The translations under genes and the position numbers were made by a program. Below are positions 1-11,304 of a stretch of 62,000 nt of DNA, one piece after another. Numbering within the stretch: position 1 is the first letter of the stretch; every line of letters begins with the position of its first letter. This stretch comes from Phoronis australis. Taxonomy: Eukaryota; Phoronida; Phoronidae. The DNA is taken from contig NMRA01000057.1 in NCBI GenBank assembly GCA_002633005.1, positions 979,393-1,041,392 on the forward strand, written 5' to 3'. The notes beneath the pieces were generated by a model that saw only the letters and a list, made by a program, of their open reading frames with translations, did no database searches and was not told the origin of the DNA.

Positions 1-26
1 GTTGAGTACTACTTCATCAATTAAAG
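1..26 (+). CDS. Partial type-E micro-exon
   Basis: Right end of an exon cut by the window edge. It reads LSTTSSIK and then G at the donor G|GTAACG. It matches the last third of the exons at 112-195 and 3086-3169, and the intron sequence that follows also matches them. Confidence 0.4.
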
Positions 27-3000
27 GTAACGAACAGTTTCGGTCAGTTTTGTTTGTTACTTCATTCATTAGCATGAAATAAAGAAATTTTTACAAATCG
101 TCTTATTTTAGAGTCCCCCTCTACTGGCGCGCCTGTCCGTGTAATTTCAACTGGTTCTTCAATGCACGCGTCAAGTACTATTTCATCGATTAAAGGTAAC
201 GAAGAGTTTCGGTCATTTGCATGAAATAAAGAATATCTTCTTAAGAGTCCCCTTCTGCTGGTGCACGTTTCGAGTGCTGTTTCAACGAATGAAAAATAAT
301 GAACGTTTTCAGTCAGTTTAGCTTGTAGCTTCGTGATGAAAAAGGAGAAATTTAATCGGGCATTCAAGTCATTTGTACCAATCAACAATTGCTGTTTCTA
401 ATGCGAAATAGTAAACATCGTAACCGTGTAGGTAGGCCTTTGTGCACAACTATCACACTAAAAAGAAGACATTGTTTCGTAATACAAGAACCGGCGATAC
501 ATGTTTTAGCTATTTGTGTTGACCTACAAGATATGTTGTGTGTTTTCTCTTTAGCGACGTCCTCCAGACTCATTTCTGTACTTCCGAGAAGGACTTCTCC
601 ATTCCCACGTATAGTAAATGAACATTTTGTTGACTTTGGTAGCCGCTAGTGTTAATACATGTATGTGACTAATGGCTGCACTAGATTGATTTTGCCGGGT
701 TCCGCTGGGTCAAGCGGCTGAGACATCCGATTGGATCTGGAAAACGTTCTTCGGTTTACAGAGCCATCAATCGTCTTACTGGTTGACCCAGCGAAATCAA
801 TCAAGTGCAGAAATTGCAAAACCACATCCAGCGCCCTCTGAATGAGCTGTTGTATTGGTTTATGTGTACTGTCTTTGTATTACGACGAGTGATCGTTTCT
901 TGTGAACGTTCCTTGGTTCCTCGAGTTTATTGATAGCTGCAACAGGAAGAGTCAACGACACCTACTTGACTCGTTTATTTTGAAGTTTACTATTGGCCAT
1001 GGCTTGACCTACAGTTAATACAGCTTGGCATTTTAGTTCAAGAAGTAATATGAGATTTCCTCTCATGTCAAACGATGAGCATGTTCTGGCGGTTCGCTCT
1101 CAACCGCGAATGTTTGTTGCCAATGCGCCATGGCCTGATTTACTTATCTTGCAGGCTGCTTTCAAGTGCTGCTGGGTCTCGTCTGCAGAATGTACCCGGA
1201 CATTCAAAGGTGGCGCTTCGCATTTGCCGCGTGGTGGCAGTAGCTGTTTCCGGCTGGAACTTAATTTGATTTCCAGTCTGCACGTACACCAATTACTGTT
1301 ACAAACTACTATGCTATAACAACGAACTGTTACTCTGCAATGAGTAAAACTACTGGGATTTTAAGTAACACTAAAACAATACTTTAAAAGCAATGATAGA
1401 CCTTAAAAGGACTGTTGGTTTGAGTCAAGACGATAGAATATATGAATTATAACTCAAGAAATCGCAACACATCAAATCTGTAAGACTGTCAACTGTCTGC
1501 CTGATTCTCAGTGTTGTCATGACGTCGCTTACGTAAGCTTCATGCACCACAATATTTTTTGAATAGATAGTTCAGTCAAACCGCGTCCTTCAGTGTTTTT
1601 TAATATTCGTATTATCTGTAGCTCGTTAAGTTGACAATACAATGCTTGACCAATGAGATATGACGATGAGAGCAGCGCTATCTAGTCGTAGCATGCAGCG
1701 CCACCTGTTAGCGGTAGGGCCGTTGGATGAACTCACCCAAGCAAGACCGGTAGACTGATAACGAAGCCATGTACTGACTCAATCCTCTTCGAGAATATCT
1801 TTGCGATGGAAATGTCGGCAATAGCGCGAACCAACACAGGACCACTAAACAAAAAATCAACTGTTTCCCTGTGCAAATTATTTTCGAGTACCCCCCATGG
1901 GCTTCAGCTTTGTGATTGAGCAGGCCTCGAAAATCTTCAGCACAAATTCTATGCATGTTGCTGACCTGTGGTGTCAAGTGCGACGAGTTCGTGTGAATAG
2001 GTCTGATCTTCTGCCATAATGTTAACTTCCACAAGCCATCCCCTGTATCTGTCACCTGACGACACCGGTGCCTTCAATACAGGAAGATTTGTAGTTGATA
2101 GAATGATGTTCGTTGCGAAAGGGTGCTAGAGGAGCGAATGCGGCACACTCAGCCCACGCCAAGCCTGGCCAATTCTGAAGCACCTATTGAAGACTTGGAC
2201 AACTGCCGGCTTAGGGATAAAATTGACAATCATGGGGAGGGGTCCAGCAAAGTTGCAAGCTTTCGTTTTGCACCTGCCCGCTGCGATATCTGGCTTAGCC
2301 CGGGACATTGCAATCCACCGAATATGTCACTTATTCGAATGCGTACAGCCGTTACTATGTACAAGTATTGGAATAAGAGGGTGTCATTTTTAATTGACGA
2401 TTTTAGTTTATAACATTATGAAGCAGCGACACATGTTTTATGTATTGATGAAGGTCTATAGCTATTGCTTGTTTTCTTTTCAGCAATGTCCTCCACACGA
2501 ACCCTACCTCCGCCAAGGACTCCTCCATCCCCGGGTAAGCTATAGAATTTTATTTCATTTGGTGCCTGCTGACTTTGTTCAAGGCTTTGTCCACCCGATC
2601 TTGAGTTTGAAATTAAGTAGAGTAAATACACCAATTGACGTACGTTGAAATATAAGTTGACGAGAAAGTAAGAGCTGTTAAAACTTAATTTTGATCGGAA
2701 GATATCGACTAGGTTGCCGAAATTTGAATTATGGCATTTCCGAGTAATAATCAGCATTGTCACAAACTTTATTATTGCTGCGAGCCACCTGTGCTGAGTT
2801 TTCGAACGCTTTTAAAATGGCCATTAGTAATACTCCAGTAATATTGCAAGGCCAGCCATCTTATAACGTTCTATCCAGAGTCAGTATTTCTGATGTTATT
2901 CAGCTCGCGATACAAAGAATAAATGATACCATTAGGGTCTTTATTACATCCTGATGGGGCTATTCGGAAAATCTACAATAACTAGAGGGCGTGCGTGTAC

Positions 3001-4989
3001 TAGTGGTGATAGATTAACAGCCTCGATTTCGCGAGCCCTTTAAATACATGGTGAAATGGCTTGCAGCCNAATCGTCTTATTTTAGAATCCCCCTCTGCTA
3101 GTGCGCCTGTCCGTGTAATTTCAACTGTTTCCTCAATGCACGCGTTGAGTACTATTTCATCAATTAATGGTAACGAACAGTTTAGGTCAGTTTTGTTTGT
3201 AACTTTATTCATTAGCATGAAATAAAGAAATTTTTACTGCAACGTGTTTCTATCACGGATAAATTGGCATCGGCTGACCTGTGAAGCCGAGATACAGGGG
3301 AAAAAAACTTTCTGTGTCCAAGCAACTCCGCAATTTCACGGATAGGTGACATCATTTTATCATCAACCACTGTTTTTTTCATCTATTCGCTATTTTAGGG
3401 AAATCTGCGTTTTATCGTCTGCTCCCCATAGAGCACAATGCTTTATTGTCTGCTCACCATAGAGCAAAATGTTTTATTGTCTGCTCCCCATAGAGCACAA
3501 TGTTTTATTGTCTGCTCCCCATAGAGCACAATGTTTTATTGTCTGCTCCCCATAGAGCACAATGTTTTATTGTCTGCTCCCCATAGAGCACAATGTCTTA
3601 TCGTCTGCTCCCCATAGAGCTCAATGTTTTATCGTCTGCTCCCCATAGAGCACAATGTATAAATTGGCTTTTTTACACTACTTTTAGTTCTTCATCTCAC
3701 ACATGCTTAACCAGAAACCGTGGACCCGTCGGTTTCGTCAGTCACAACGATATTTCAGCCATGTTTGCCCTGTTTTACCATTGATTTCTCATTTTTAAAA
3801 AGAGGGTGGGGTCACCGCTGGAACGTCATTAGATATGGCGGCAATAGTGTGAGTACCCATAATGCAACTGGCTTTCAATACGGAGGCCCTTTTAAGTGGT
3901 GGTGCACCAGAAAATAAGAAGTGAACTAGAAAATTCATATCTAGTTAAGTTTGAAAATATCGGCTAAACTAACTTGCGTTAAAGTCCGTTTTTATGAAGT
4001 TTTTAACTAAAATGAAGTGGATATAGTATCTTTGATAAGGCCAATTCGCGCTGCTCATTAGAACTGTCTGGGAGTTTCGTTCAAGAAAAAATAATGAAAA
4101 GTGCGCTTCCAGTTGTTGGAAACGATGGTCATGTGCTGGTGATTTATTGTCAGCTGCGAATATTCGTTGCTACAGCGCCTGCGTTTGAATTGCCTGCCCA
4201 CCAACCTGCTCCGGGGAACTGTTCTCGCTGGCCTGACTGGTGCGCTGGCCCGGGCTTAACAAGGAAACCGAGTGGGTGTTATCATCTTAGTGACCTAGCA
4301 ACGTGACGCACTTCCGGATGTTTTCTTCCGCGTAGCTGTTGATAAAGCCATCGTTCCTCAAGTTGCGCTAATGGATGTTCTTTCTCATTTCAGCCTCAAG
4401 TTCGCCAGGTAAGGTCTTTTAACTACAGTGTCTCTGATTACTGATGTCCACACACACAGAGAGTTGTTACCAAATCTAGTAGTACATTTTATCCGTCTCC
4501 TGTTTTAGTCTTTCTTTGCTTCAGCTGTGTTTCTACTTCAATCAGTGTACAATATATTCAAGCTGCTATGTGTTGTTGTTGACATGTTTCCATGGGTTGA
4601 TGTCATTCCGTCCACTGCGACATTATATATGTAATTCAGCTTTGGCCATCGCATCTGGTTTCGCAAGTTGTTTTTTTATGAGGAAGATATTACTAACACA
4701 GTGCGCAGTACTTCCTCCAAGGTGTCATTTTCAAACTTCACAGGAATTACCCGTTGTTAACTTTTTATACAGGTGCGAAAAATTCCCCAAACATTTTTGA
4801 GGATTGTCCATATCCATCGTTTTATTTTGGCTTTTGCATTAGTTGGTCCAGTATAGCTTTTGGATTATTTATTTCTTGAAACCAAATAGGGTTCACAATA
4901 GCTTACGTAACTTTGCAGGCTCTGCTGCTGCTTCGCACGTTACAAATGTTCTCTGCGCCTGGGTGTCAATGTTTGCTGCTCTGTCGTAA
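1..4989 (+). CDS. 3' part of a Ser/Thr/Pro-rich mucin-like gene built from symmetric phase-1 micro-exons (product unrecognised)
   Basis: I do not recognise a family. Exon candidates are 1-26 (partial), 112-195, 555-608, 2484-2534, 3086-3169, 4394-4408 and 4919-4989. The full internal ones are 84, 54, 51, 84 and 15 bp. All are multiples of three, enter and leave in phase 1, follow pyrimidine-rich AG acceptors and end at GT donors (GTAACG, GTATAG, GTAAGC, GTAACG, GTAAGG). Spliced in order they stay open to a TAA at 4987-4989. The peptide is Ser/Thr/Pro-rich; in exon 112-195, 12 of 28 residues are S or T. The last exon reads as small residues, a short spacer and a hydrophobic end, like a GPI-attachment signal. 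Phase-1 symmetric exons are common in extracellular proteins. The signal-peptide exon would lie left of the window. A surface mucin-like protein is inference; the exon set itself is fairly well supported. Confidence 0.45.
112..195 (+). CDS. Type-E micro-exon (84 bp, phase 1-1)
   Basis: Acceptor CGTCTTATTTTAG, donor G|GTAACG. With the G from the previous exon it begins ESPSTGAPVRV and ends SSTISSIK. It is a near copy of 3086-3169, and the repeat includes flanking intron. Confidence 0.5.
250..330 (+). pseudogene. Degenerate third copy of the type-E exon
   Basis: After CTTCTTAAG the sequence reads ESPSAG like the intact copies. An internal deletion then breaks the frame, and the GTAACG donor has become ATGAAA. 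It is probably not spliced. Confidence 0.4.
555..608 (+). CDS. Type-A micro-exon (54 bp, phase 1-1)
   Basis: Acceptor TTTTCTCTTTAG, donor C|GTATAG (the weakest of the set). It encodes TSSRLISVLPRRTSPFP. It is paralogous to 2484-2534 in exon and in some flanking intron. Confidence 0.45.
1036..1260 (+). repeat. Diverged repeat block, first copy
   Basis: Shares order and many words with 4076-4290, for example GATGAGCATGTTCTGG against GATGGTCATGTGCTGG, and CGAATGTTTGTTGC against CGAATATTCGTTGC. Together with the repeated E and A exons this indicates that the left 4.4 kb arose by internal duplication. Confidence 0.4.
2484..2534 (+). CDS. Type-A micro-exon (51 bp, phase 1-1)
   Basis: Strong acceptor TTGTTTTCTTTTCAG and strong donor G|GTAAGC. 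It encodes MSSTRTLPPPRTPPSP, rich in Pro and Thr. The internal ATG could in principle be a start codon, but the acceptor immediately upstream and the paralogy with 555-608 favour an internal exon. Confidence 0.55.
3086..3169 (+). CDS. Type-E micro-exon, second intact copy (84 bp, phase 1-1)
   Basis: Same splice sites as 112-195. It begins ESPSASAPVRV and ends LSTISSIN. The length is identical, the frame is kept, and several changes alter codons, so the two copies have diverged without frameshift. A single N lies 17 bases upstream at 3069, where the similarity starts. Confidence 0.5.
3418..3660. repeat. Minisatellite, about eight copies of a 31-bp unit
   Basis: Units start near 3418, 3449, 3480, 3511, 3542, 3573, 3604 and 3635. 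Each contains TGCTCCCCATAGAGCA, in which TGCTC and GAGCA can pair, so the array is a row of small potential hairpins. It lies in an intron of the micro-exon gene. Confidence 0.9.
4076..4290 (+). repeat. Diverged repeat block, second copy
   Basis: Partner of 1036-1260. It lies just upstream of the 15-bp micro-exon. I see no protein family in either copy. Confidence 0.4.
4394..4408 (+). CDS. 15-bp micro-exon (phase 1-1)
   Basis: CCTCAAGTTCGCCAG lies between a strong acceptor (TTCTTTCTCATTTCAG) and a strong donor (GTAAGG). In frame it adds A-S-S-S-P. At five codons it is near the lower limit for metazoan exons; RNA evidence would settle whether it is used. Confidence 0.4.
4919..4989 (+). CDS. 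Terminal exon with GPI-signal-like tail
   Basis: Acceptor CGTAACTTTGCAG. Entered in phase 1 it reads GSAAASHVTN followed by VLCAWVSMFAALS and TAA. A run of small residues, a short polar spacer and a hydrophobic C-terminus is the usual arrangement of a GPI-attachment signal. The exon was assigned by phase compatibility only; an alternative acceptor at 5475 followed by ASSGFTRAL and a stop is also phase-compatible. Confidence 0.35.
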
Positions 4990-6819
4990 CAGCCGGGAAC
5001 ATTCCAGTGCTATGGCTATTCAAAGAGCTATGCGTGAGATAAGTGAGGAAGAAAGCCCTGCCTGGAACATCGAGAAATGCACCGACTTTGCTGTTTTGTT
5101 TGGTAATAAACTTCGTACACAAATTGCTTGGCTGTTCAATCATTTCGCAAACAAATACTGTAATATCGTGAAAGATACAACACTGGTGCCCAAATAAGAT
5201 GTGGTGACAGAGTGACTGAACTTGACAAACGTCGCCGTTTCCCCTGGGTCGACCTGTTCCGACAATTTTGACTGGTTTTCGATGACGACTTCCGGATTAT
5301 AGAGTCGGATTTATAAGGAACGCCAACATGTTCTTTTAAGAACGTATGCATGGCATTGTTTCATTCAAGCACATAAGTATATTTTAATATGAACGAGCAC
5401 ACTACACCATTCTCTGAAGACCCTTCAGGTTGCTACTTCGCCATCAGGTACTAAAATCTGAATGTTTTCTTTCAGCGTCTTCTGGATTCACGCGTGCATT
5501 GTAAAGAGACTATTGCACTGCACGCGTAGTGAACGAGCGGATTGCACACGTTCTTAAAAGAATGCATTGGTATTCCATAGCTTTACGGCTGCTTGAAACA
5601 GTCCCAAATAAGGACTAAACATATAACTATTTCTGAAAATAATTAAATCTTATTTTAGCAGAAGAACAAATTCTCCTCATAAATATACACATAACTGCCA
5701 CGTACCGAGATAAAGTCCGGACTGTGATGCGCTCATATACATGTAATTACTTGGCGAAGTCCTTCTTCAACAAATGTGTGGTGGGAGAGTAAGACCAAAG
5801 CTCTGCCTTAAATATTAAATCACTATCATGGAACTTTTATTCGAAGTCGAAACCTAGACTGACTCATGATTGACAAAATCTATTAGGCAATCTAAAAATT
5901 CCTCCACAGTAATTCCCAGCATGTTATTCATGCAAGCGGAGCCATGCTGTTTATAAACGATTTTGAAATTAAGTGTCTATTTCACTACAACCATAACGCA
6001 CTCCATACTACATTGGCTTCACGTCGGCACCCGCCAGTCACTATAATTGAAGAACCCCGTGCAGGGCTTCAGACACGCTCTGTTGCTATCTTAGCGTGCC
6101 ACCCCGGTTATGGTGACTGTACCTGGCGGTTGTTGAAGAATGATGCCGGAGTTCTTTTTATTTATCATGTTGACCTCTCGTGACAGTTGACACATGACGC
6201 ATTGGTAACAACACACATCCATGCAACAATCGTCAAAGATGGACCCCTAAAATAATCCAGAAACGTTGTTTATCGAAAGTCAAGTTTCACATGATAGGCC
6301 TAATCATCAATCAACATTCGATCAAATGACTTTTAATTATCAGTTCATTGTTAACCTGAAAGCATGTATTTTCTGAATCCCTACTGAGTGAAATATCCGA
6401 GTCCATGTCTTAAGCTGAACGCAAAACAATCGATCATAATCACGTCACGTCTGAAAAGCACCATTTCTTGCTTTGAGCATCCGTGAGTTTCGGTTTCAAA
6501 CATGCCACAGGCTTTTTGGCCTCAATAAATGGGGCATCAAAACTTCTTTTTTAAACCGACGATAGAAGTTTTCGATTTTGACACGTGAGTTGTTTAAGAG
6601 ACAATGAAACAGCTGACGTGATGGTAAAAACTCACTGATGGCTTTGGGGCTGTTACATGAAAGTGTAAGTGGCCCGGATGACTGGCTTGATGCAACGGGC
6701 AAAAAACCACATAATGTATTGTACTTATAAGTCAGACATTTGATCTTACGCTCAACACAACTGTTTCTAAATATAATTATATATTACTGGAGCAGAAATG
6801 TAGTCTCGGTGTTCATTAG

Positions 6820-6910
6820 CTACCGAAGCCAGTATGAACGGGCTAGTTAACTGCGCTGTTTATGTCGACGCTCCGCTCAGACCGGAGTTAAGTCAATATG
6901 AAAGGGCCTT
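6820..6910. mobile_element. Fragment of an AAGGCCCTTTCA-type MITE
   Basis: GAGTTAAGTCAATATGAAAGGGCCTT at its right end resembles, in reverse complement, the left end of the element at 48548-49026. Only one end is recognised here. Confidence 0.35.
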
Positions 6911-8120
6911 GATAACATACGTGTAACTGCTATTCACCGAAACAATTTCCATAAATTATTTTTAGATTGCAATTGGCCAATTTTAATCGTTATTGAGAAA
7001 TTGTAAAGTGGAAGCGTAATGCCAAATTTTTGTCTCAAGTGTTAAGTCCCTTTCATGAAACAGACCCTAGTTTTGGGATTGATGCCGTGGTATGATACTT
7101 TTTACTAGCCCACTTTTTAAAAAATTCACCCTACAATAAGAAAAGTGACGCGGGGTTTTCGTTCTGTCCTAGTTAATTCAAACCTGAAGCGACGTGATTG
7201 CTCTTGCGCATCAGGACAGCCAATCACATACAGCATTATTCATCCCCACTGTATTTACATAGTATGAAAAGTCATTAGATGTTGCTGCTCATTTTCCCAG
7301 GTTGATGGTATAATAATCACCGGCGAGGCTTTGGGTTTGTGGTGGTTGTGACAACACCCATATTTGACAGCGTTGCTGTTTTCACTTTGCCGCGAGAGGG
7401 GCTGATACGGCACAAGTTTGTACAAGAAACTCGTGTGTTGGTGAACGAAACGCTAGCGTTGGGTGGATTCACTGTCATATGTCACACTCATGTCCGTGGA
7501 GCTAAAAAAACGTTCAAGTCTCATCTATTTTCTCGTTTTTGAGTTGTTGAATTCGCTGTTGTGATATTTTAGCGCAATTCTTTAAAGGAAACTGATGCTG
7601 ACAGTGTAGGTACTTGTCAAAACAAGGTATGTGAAGGTTTAGACCACTACAAAACCCTGCTTGTACGAGTCCTTAAGGCATGTAAAAAAATTCGAAACTT
7701 TCATTGGTTAATTAATGTCGATGTGGGCAGATGCAGTTACTGAGTATAACCGGGTGTACTCTTCGACCTGTGATACCCTAGACCAATGACCATGAGATAA
7801 GTGTGCAAAATTTTCGTGCAAATTAACCCTCGAACTGAAGAAAATTTGATTGTTAAAATGGTCATAAAGTAGAAAGGCCTGAAACGCGTCTAGTTAAAAG
7901 TATTTGCGAGCAATTAACGTCGTTTCGAGCAACTCGAAATTTGTGCATTAAACGAAGTGTCGAGGACGACAATGAGACGCTAAAGACATCATAGTGAAAC
8001 GATTTGTAGGTCGTCTATTTTGAAGTCTTTTTAAAATAATCGATTTCGTATTAAAATCGTAAATATATACACAAAACGTACCGAGAGTGGTGTACAAGAA
8101 GTAATATTCCACACTAGACA

Positions 8121-8171
8121 TTATTCCGTGTAACGACCGAGACCGAAGGTCGAGGTCGATACGCGGAATAA
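8121..8171. repeat. Imperfect hairpin of about 50 bp
   Basis: The left arm begins TTATTCCGTGTAACGACC and the right arm ends GGTCGATACGCGGAATAA. About 19 of 24 positions pair. It may be the core of a small inverted-repeat element. Confidence 0.5.
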
Positions 8172-11152
8172 GGTCGAGTATTTATTTATTCCATGCGCTT
8201 CGAATTCCTAAGTTTCTTACATTTTTTGGCAAATTTTTCAAATACTTCACCCAGACTGTTCACATGGCGGATCACATCCTATATGTATGTACTTGCGCGT
8301 TAGGTTGCAAGGTTTCTCTTGAAAATTAAGAAACAGTTTTAAAAGTAACAACAGCTTATTATTTAAAATGACTTATTCGTTAAACGATTTATTTCTTGAA
8401 AAGAGGTACATGTAGCAAAGATGAAAACAACGGAAACTGAGCAGTGAACTTGTAACATCTCCTGGAAATAGTTAAAAAACAACAATTTTTGATATTTTAT
8501 TTTCCTAGGAATCGGCGCCTGAGTTGCAGACGATATACATGTAGTATGCAGCAATTGAAAACTCAGAGAAAGTGTCTTATAATTAACAGTTTTGTTCCAG
8601 ATTTTACGTTTAGGGCCTGGTTGCTTGTCGAGTGTTAGTTACAGTGTTGTAACTGTATTACTTTAAACTATATTCGGAAAGTTTGATGATCGAACCAAGG
8701 AATGTAGTAGTAATCGAACCGACTGGAGACGTCGAGTCGACATTGACCTACCTTTTGAACGTTCCATGTCGGAGGTCGCTGTTGAAGTAGTGCGGGAGGT
8801 GAATACGGAAAACTTTATTTCATGACCGTATTTCCCTCGATAGATTCAACGCGCGTGGGATAATATGAGATAACATACCAACCCACAAACTTTTAATCAT
8901 AGCATTAGTAAAAACAACGAACAAGGAGTCTAATAAATAAAAAACATGTTTGTAAATTTATTTAGGATTGACTGCGAGGCAAAAATGTAAATAGAAAGAA
9001 AGTTTACAAAATAAAGTACAATGTCGGCTGTTCTTTTTTCTCACGTCAGCCTTCAGCACAACCTGTCGTCGTAACGGTTATGGAATTTTAGTACAAATCG
9101 CCATTTCTCTGTGTTGTCCGTCATATTCGCTGAAATTATTGTGAATGTTGTTACCAATTAAATACCCTTAAAACGCTTTACCATTTTACGAGTGTGCGGA
9201 CTTACATGTAGCTCAGCTACAGAGGGTTATGCTTATACTGCAGAAGTACCCGCCGGTTCGCTGATCTACGGTGCTCCTTATTTCAGGACAAAAAAAACCT
9301 CTTTTTTGCCCACATTGTCCTTCAATTCTTAAAGGTCATCATTGTTTTTACAGCTGAAAAACGCATTTTTGAAATTATTGTTGGGTTGCACCTCTGTGTT
9401 GAAGTTATTAGGTTTCCCCACAGTTATAAAATGAAATCCACCGTCATAGAAAAAAAAGATTTTTGATAGTTTCCGGCGGAGATAGGTTAAGTAATTCGTT
9501 TACTCAGAGACTGCGTGCTTGCATTTCGGGCGTTTCGAACGGCACCAAAGTCAACGAGTGGCGGGTTGTTTCCCGCCGTTTTCAGCTCGGAAGCAGTAGA
9601 GTGCAATTCAAAACGTCCAAAGTACTTACCGAGGTATTCACTTATTCAGAGAGCGTGTGCCAGCTGTTTCGGACGCAACTCCGACGAGAGAAAGTTGGAT
9701 AAGGTTTGCAAATCCGAAGATGCTTGGCGTTCGACGTCTTCCGACATCCGCCAAATGAAAAACGAGTGGTTTGCATCAGTTTTTGGCCACAGTAAGATTA
9801 AAAAACGGACGATCGCGGCACAATTATAAAAGTCCATGTTAATTCAGCGATTCGTCTATTCATTAGCCTATTCATCGTTTTCAAAAACGAGTGGATAAAT
9901 ACAGTTCTTGCGGTTGATTTTGAACCGAGCAGGACCCCCTTTCTTGAAAATACCTGTTCAATTCCGGTACTTGTAAACGGTTGAAATTGGGAATTTTTCC
10001 ACGGTCATACACCTCGACGGTTTCCGCTATGACTTGTGAAAATGTGCATCACATTCCTAAACACTTAAAGTCCAAGAAAACAACTCCCTTTCTTACCTTT
10101 GAGACAAAAGAGAGTTCCGTCGGTCCAGCCGGGATTCTTCCATTAGAATGATTATCCGTATAGAGAGATACAATGTACACGTGCCTGATTCTGCAAGAGG
10201 CTCAAGAGATACAGACAAGGAGGTGAAAATCCCACTAAAGAGCACCAAAGGAGTCGGGCGTATAGCCGGGATGCAATCGCGTGAAAATAGTTATCATCAT
10301 TGCCAATTCATTCACATGCACCCTCACACAAATATGTGGGTGCGCAAAAATGAAGTGAAAATAAGAATAAGTATTTTTTTCTTGTTACTTGACTGAGGGT
10401 AAATTTCGTCATAACAATGCGTCCAGTGTAGTGGCTCCAGATATATGATTAAGTACGCCTGGATACATATATGCAGCGTGAGCCAACACTCGCCTGTTCC
10501 TAGTCGTAGAGTTAACCAACTTTCACATAGTGACGTCATCGAAACAGCTGCACTTTCCGCTCGACCATCCGCGCTGACCTTGTACAACGACGCTGGTTGG
10601 CACAGTGGGCTGCTGAACGACAACAGTGTTGGTTGTCACATGAGGCTGAAAGAGCAACAGGCAAATACATCTTTACTGTTTTTATAACTTACATTTTAAT
10701 TTACTTGTCATACGCACGGTATCAATCCGTCTCCCATTTTACTGAAGATTTCAAATGAAATCGACAAGAAACCAAGATTTCCACAGAACTGGAAAATGTG
10801 GAACCTATTAAACGCGTATAACTCGTCAATAATAGCAAAAAAAAAAAACTTTTGATTTAGAGCACTTATCGTTATGAAATTGGTCCTGGATGGTTCCTTA
10901 GTCAAATTAGAGGTGGTCTCTGGACTTCAAAAGAACTGAAAGTTCGTCATTGTTTGATAGGAGGCGCTGCAAATTGGCTTGTCAAAGCGGGTCATTTTCT
11001 TATGATGAGCCGAACAGCGTCTCAAAAAACAACGAACTGTCAGTTCTGTGCTAGATTAGAAAGACCTTCTCATCTGCGCATTAGGAACAAGTTCAGAGAC
11101 TAATTACTCTGCGCGTGTAAGCGCAGAGTACTGTTGTTCCTGGGTTTTCTTC

Positions 11153-11203
11153 AATTTTATTCTTATTCTTATTCTTCTTATTCTTCTTATTCTTCTTCCG
11201 ACC
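11153..11203. repeat. TTCTTA-type microsatellite
   Basis: Run of TTC and TTA triplets just inside the left end of the Helitron-like element. Confidence 0.85.
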
Positions 11204-11304
11204 AACTTTGAGGCTTAATAACTCCAAATTGGGTGCAGGTACGGTCTTTAAATTCAGCATATGACATTTGACAGTAAATAAATTTTGATTGGTTATATAA
11301 TCAT

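Larger units (their letters stand above)
4990..11098. other. Gene-free stretch
   Basis: No exon with good splice sites and no recognisable protein. It holds a hairpin at 8121-8171, the end of an inverted-repeat element near 6820-6910, and a short GAAACAGTCCCAAATA copy near 5596. The rest is unassigned. Confidence 0.5.

Noticed and set aside
1156-1250. Alternative exon after CTTATCTTGCAG
   Set aside because: It is phase-compatible and open to a stop, but there is no donor and the composition does not resemble the other exons; kept only as part of the repeat block.
3418-3660. CRISPR-like array
   Set aside because: The 31-bp units are contiguous with no unique spacers, and the context is eukaryotic; it is a minisatellite.
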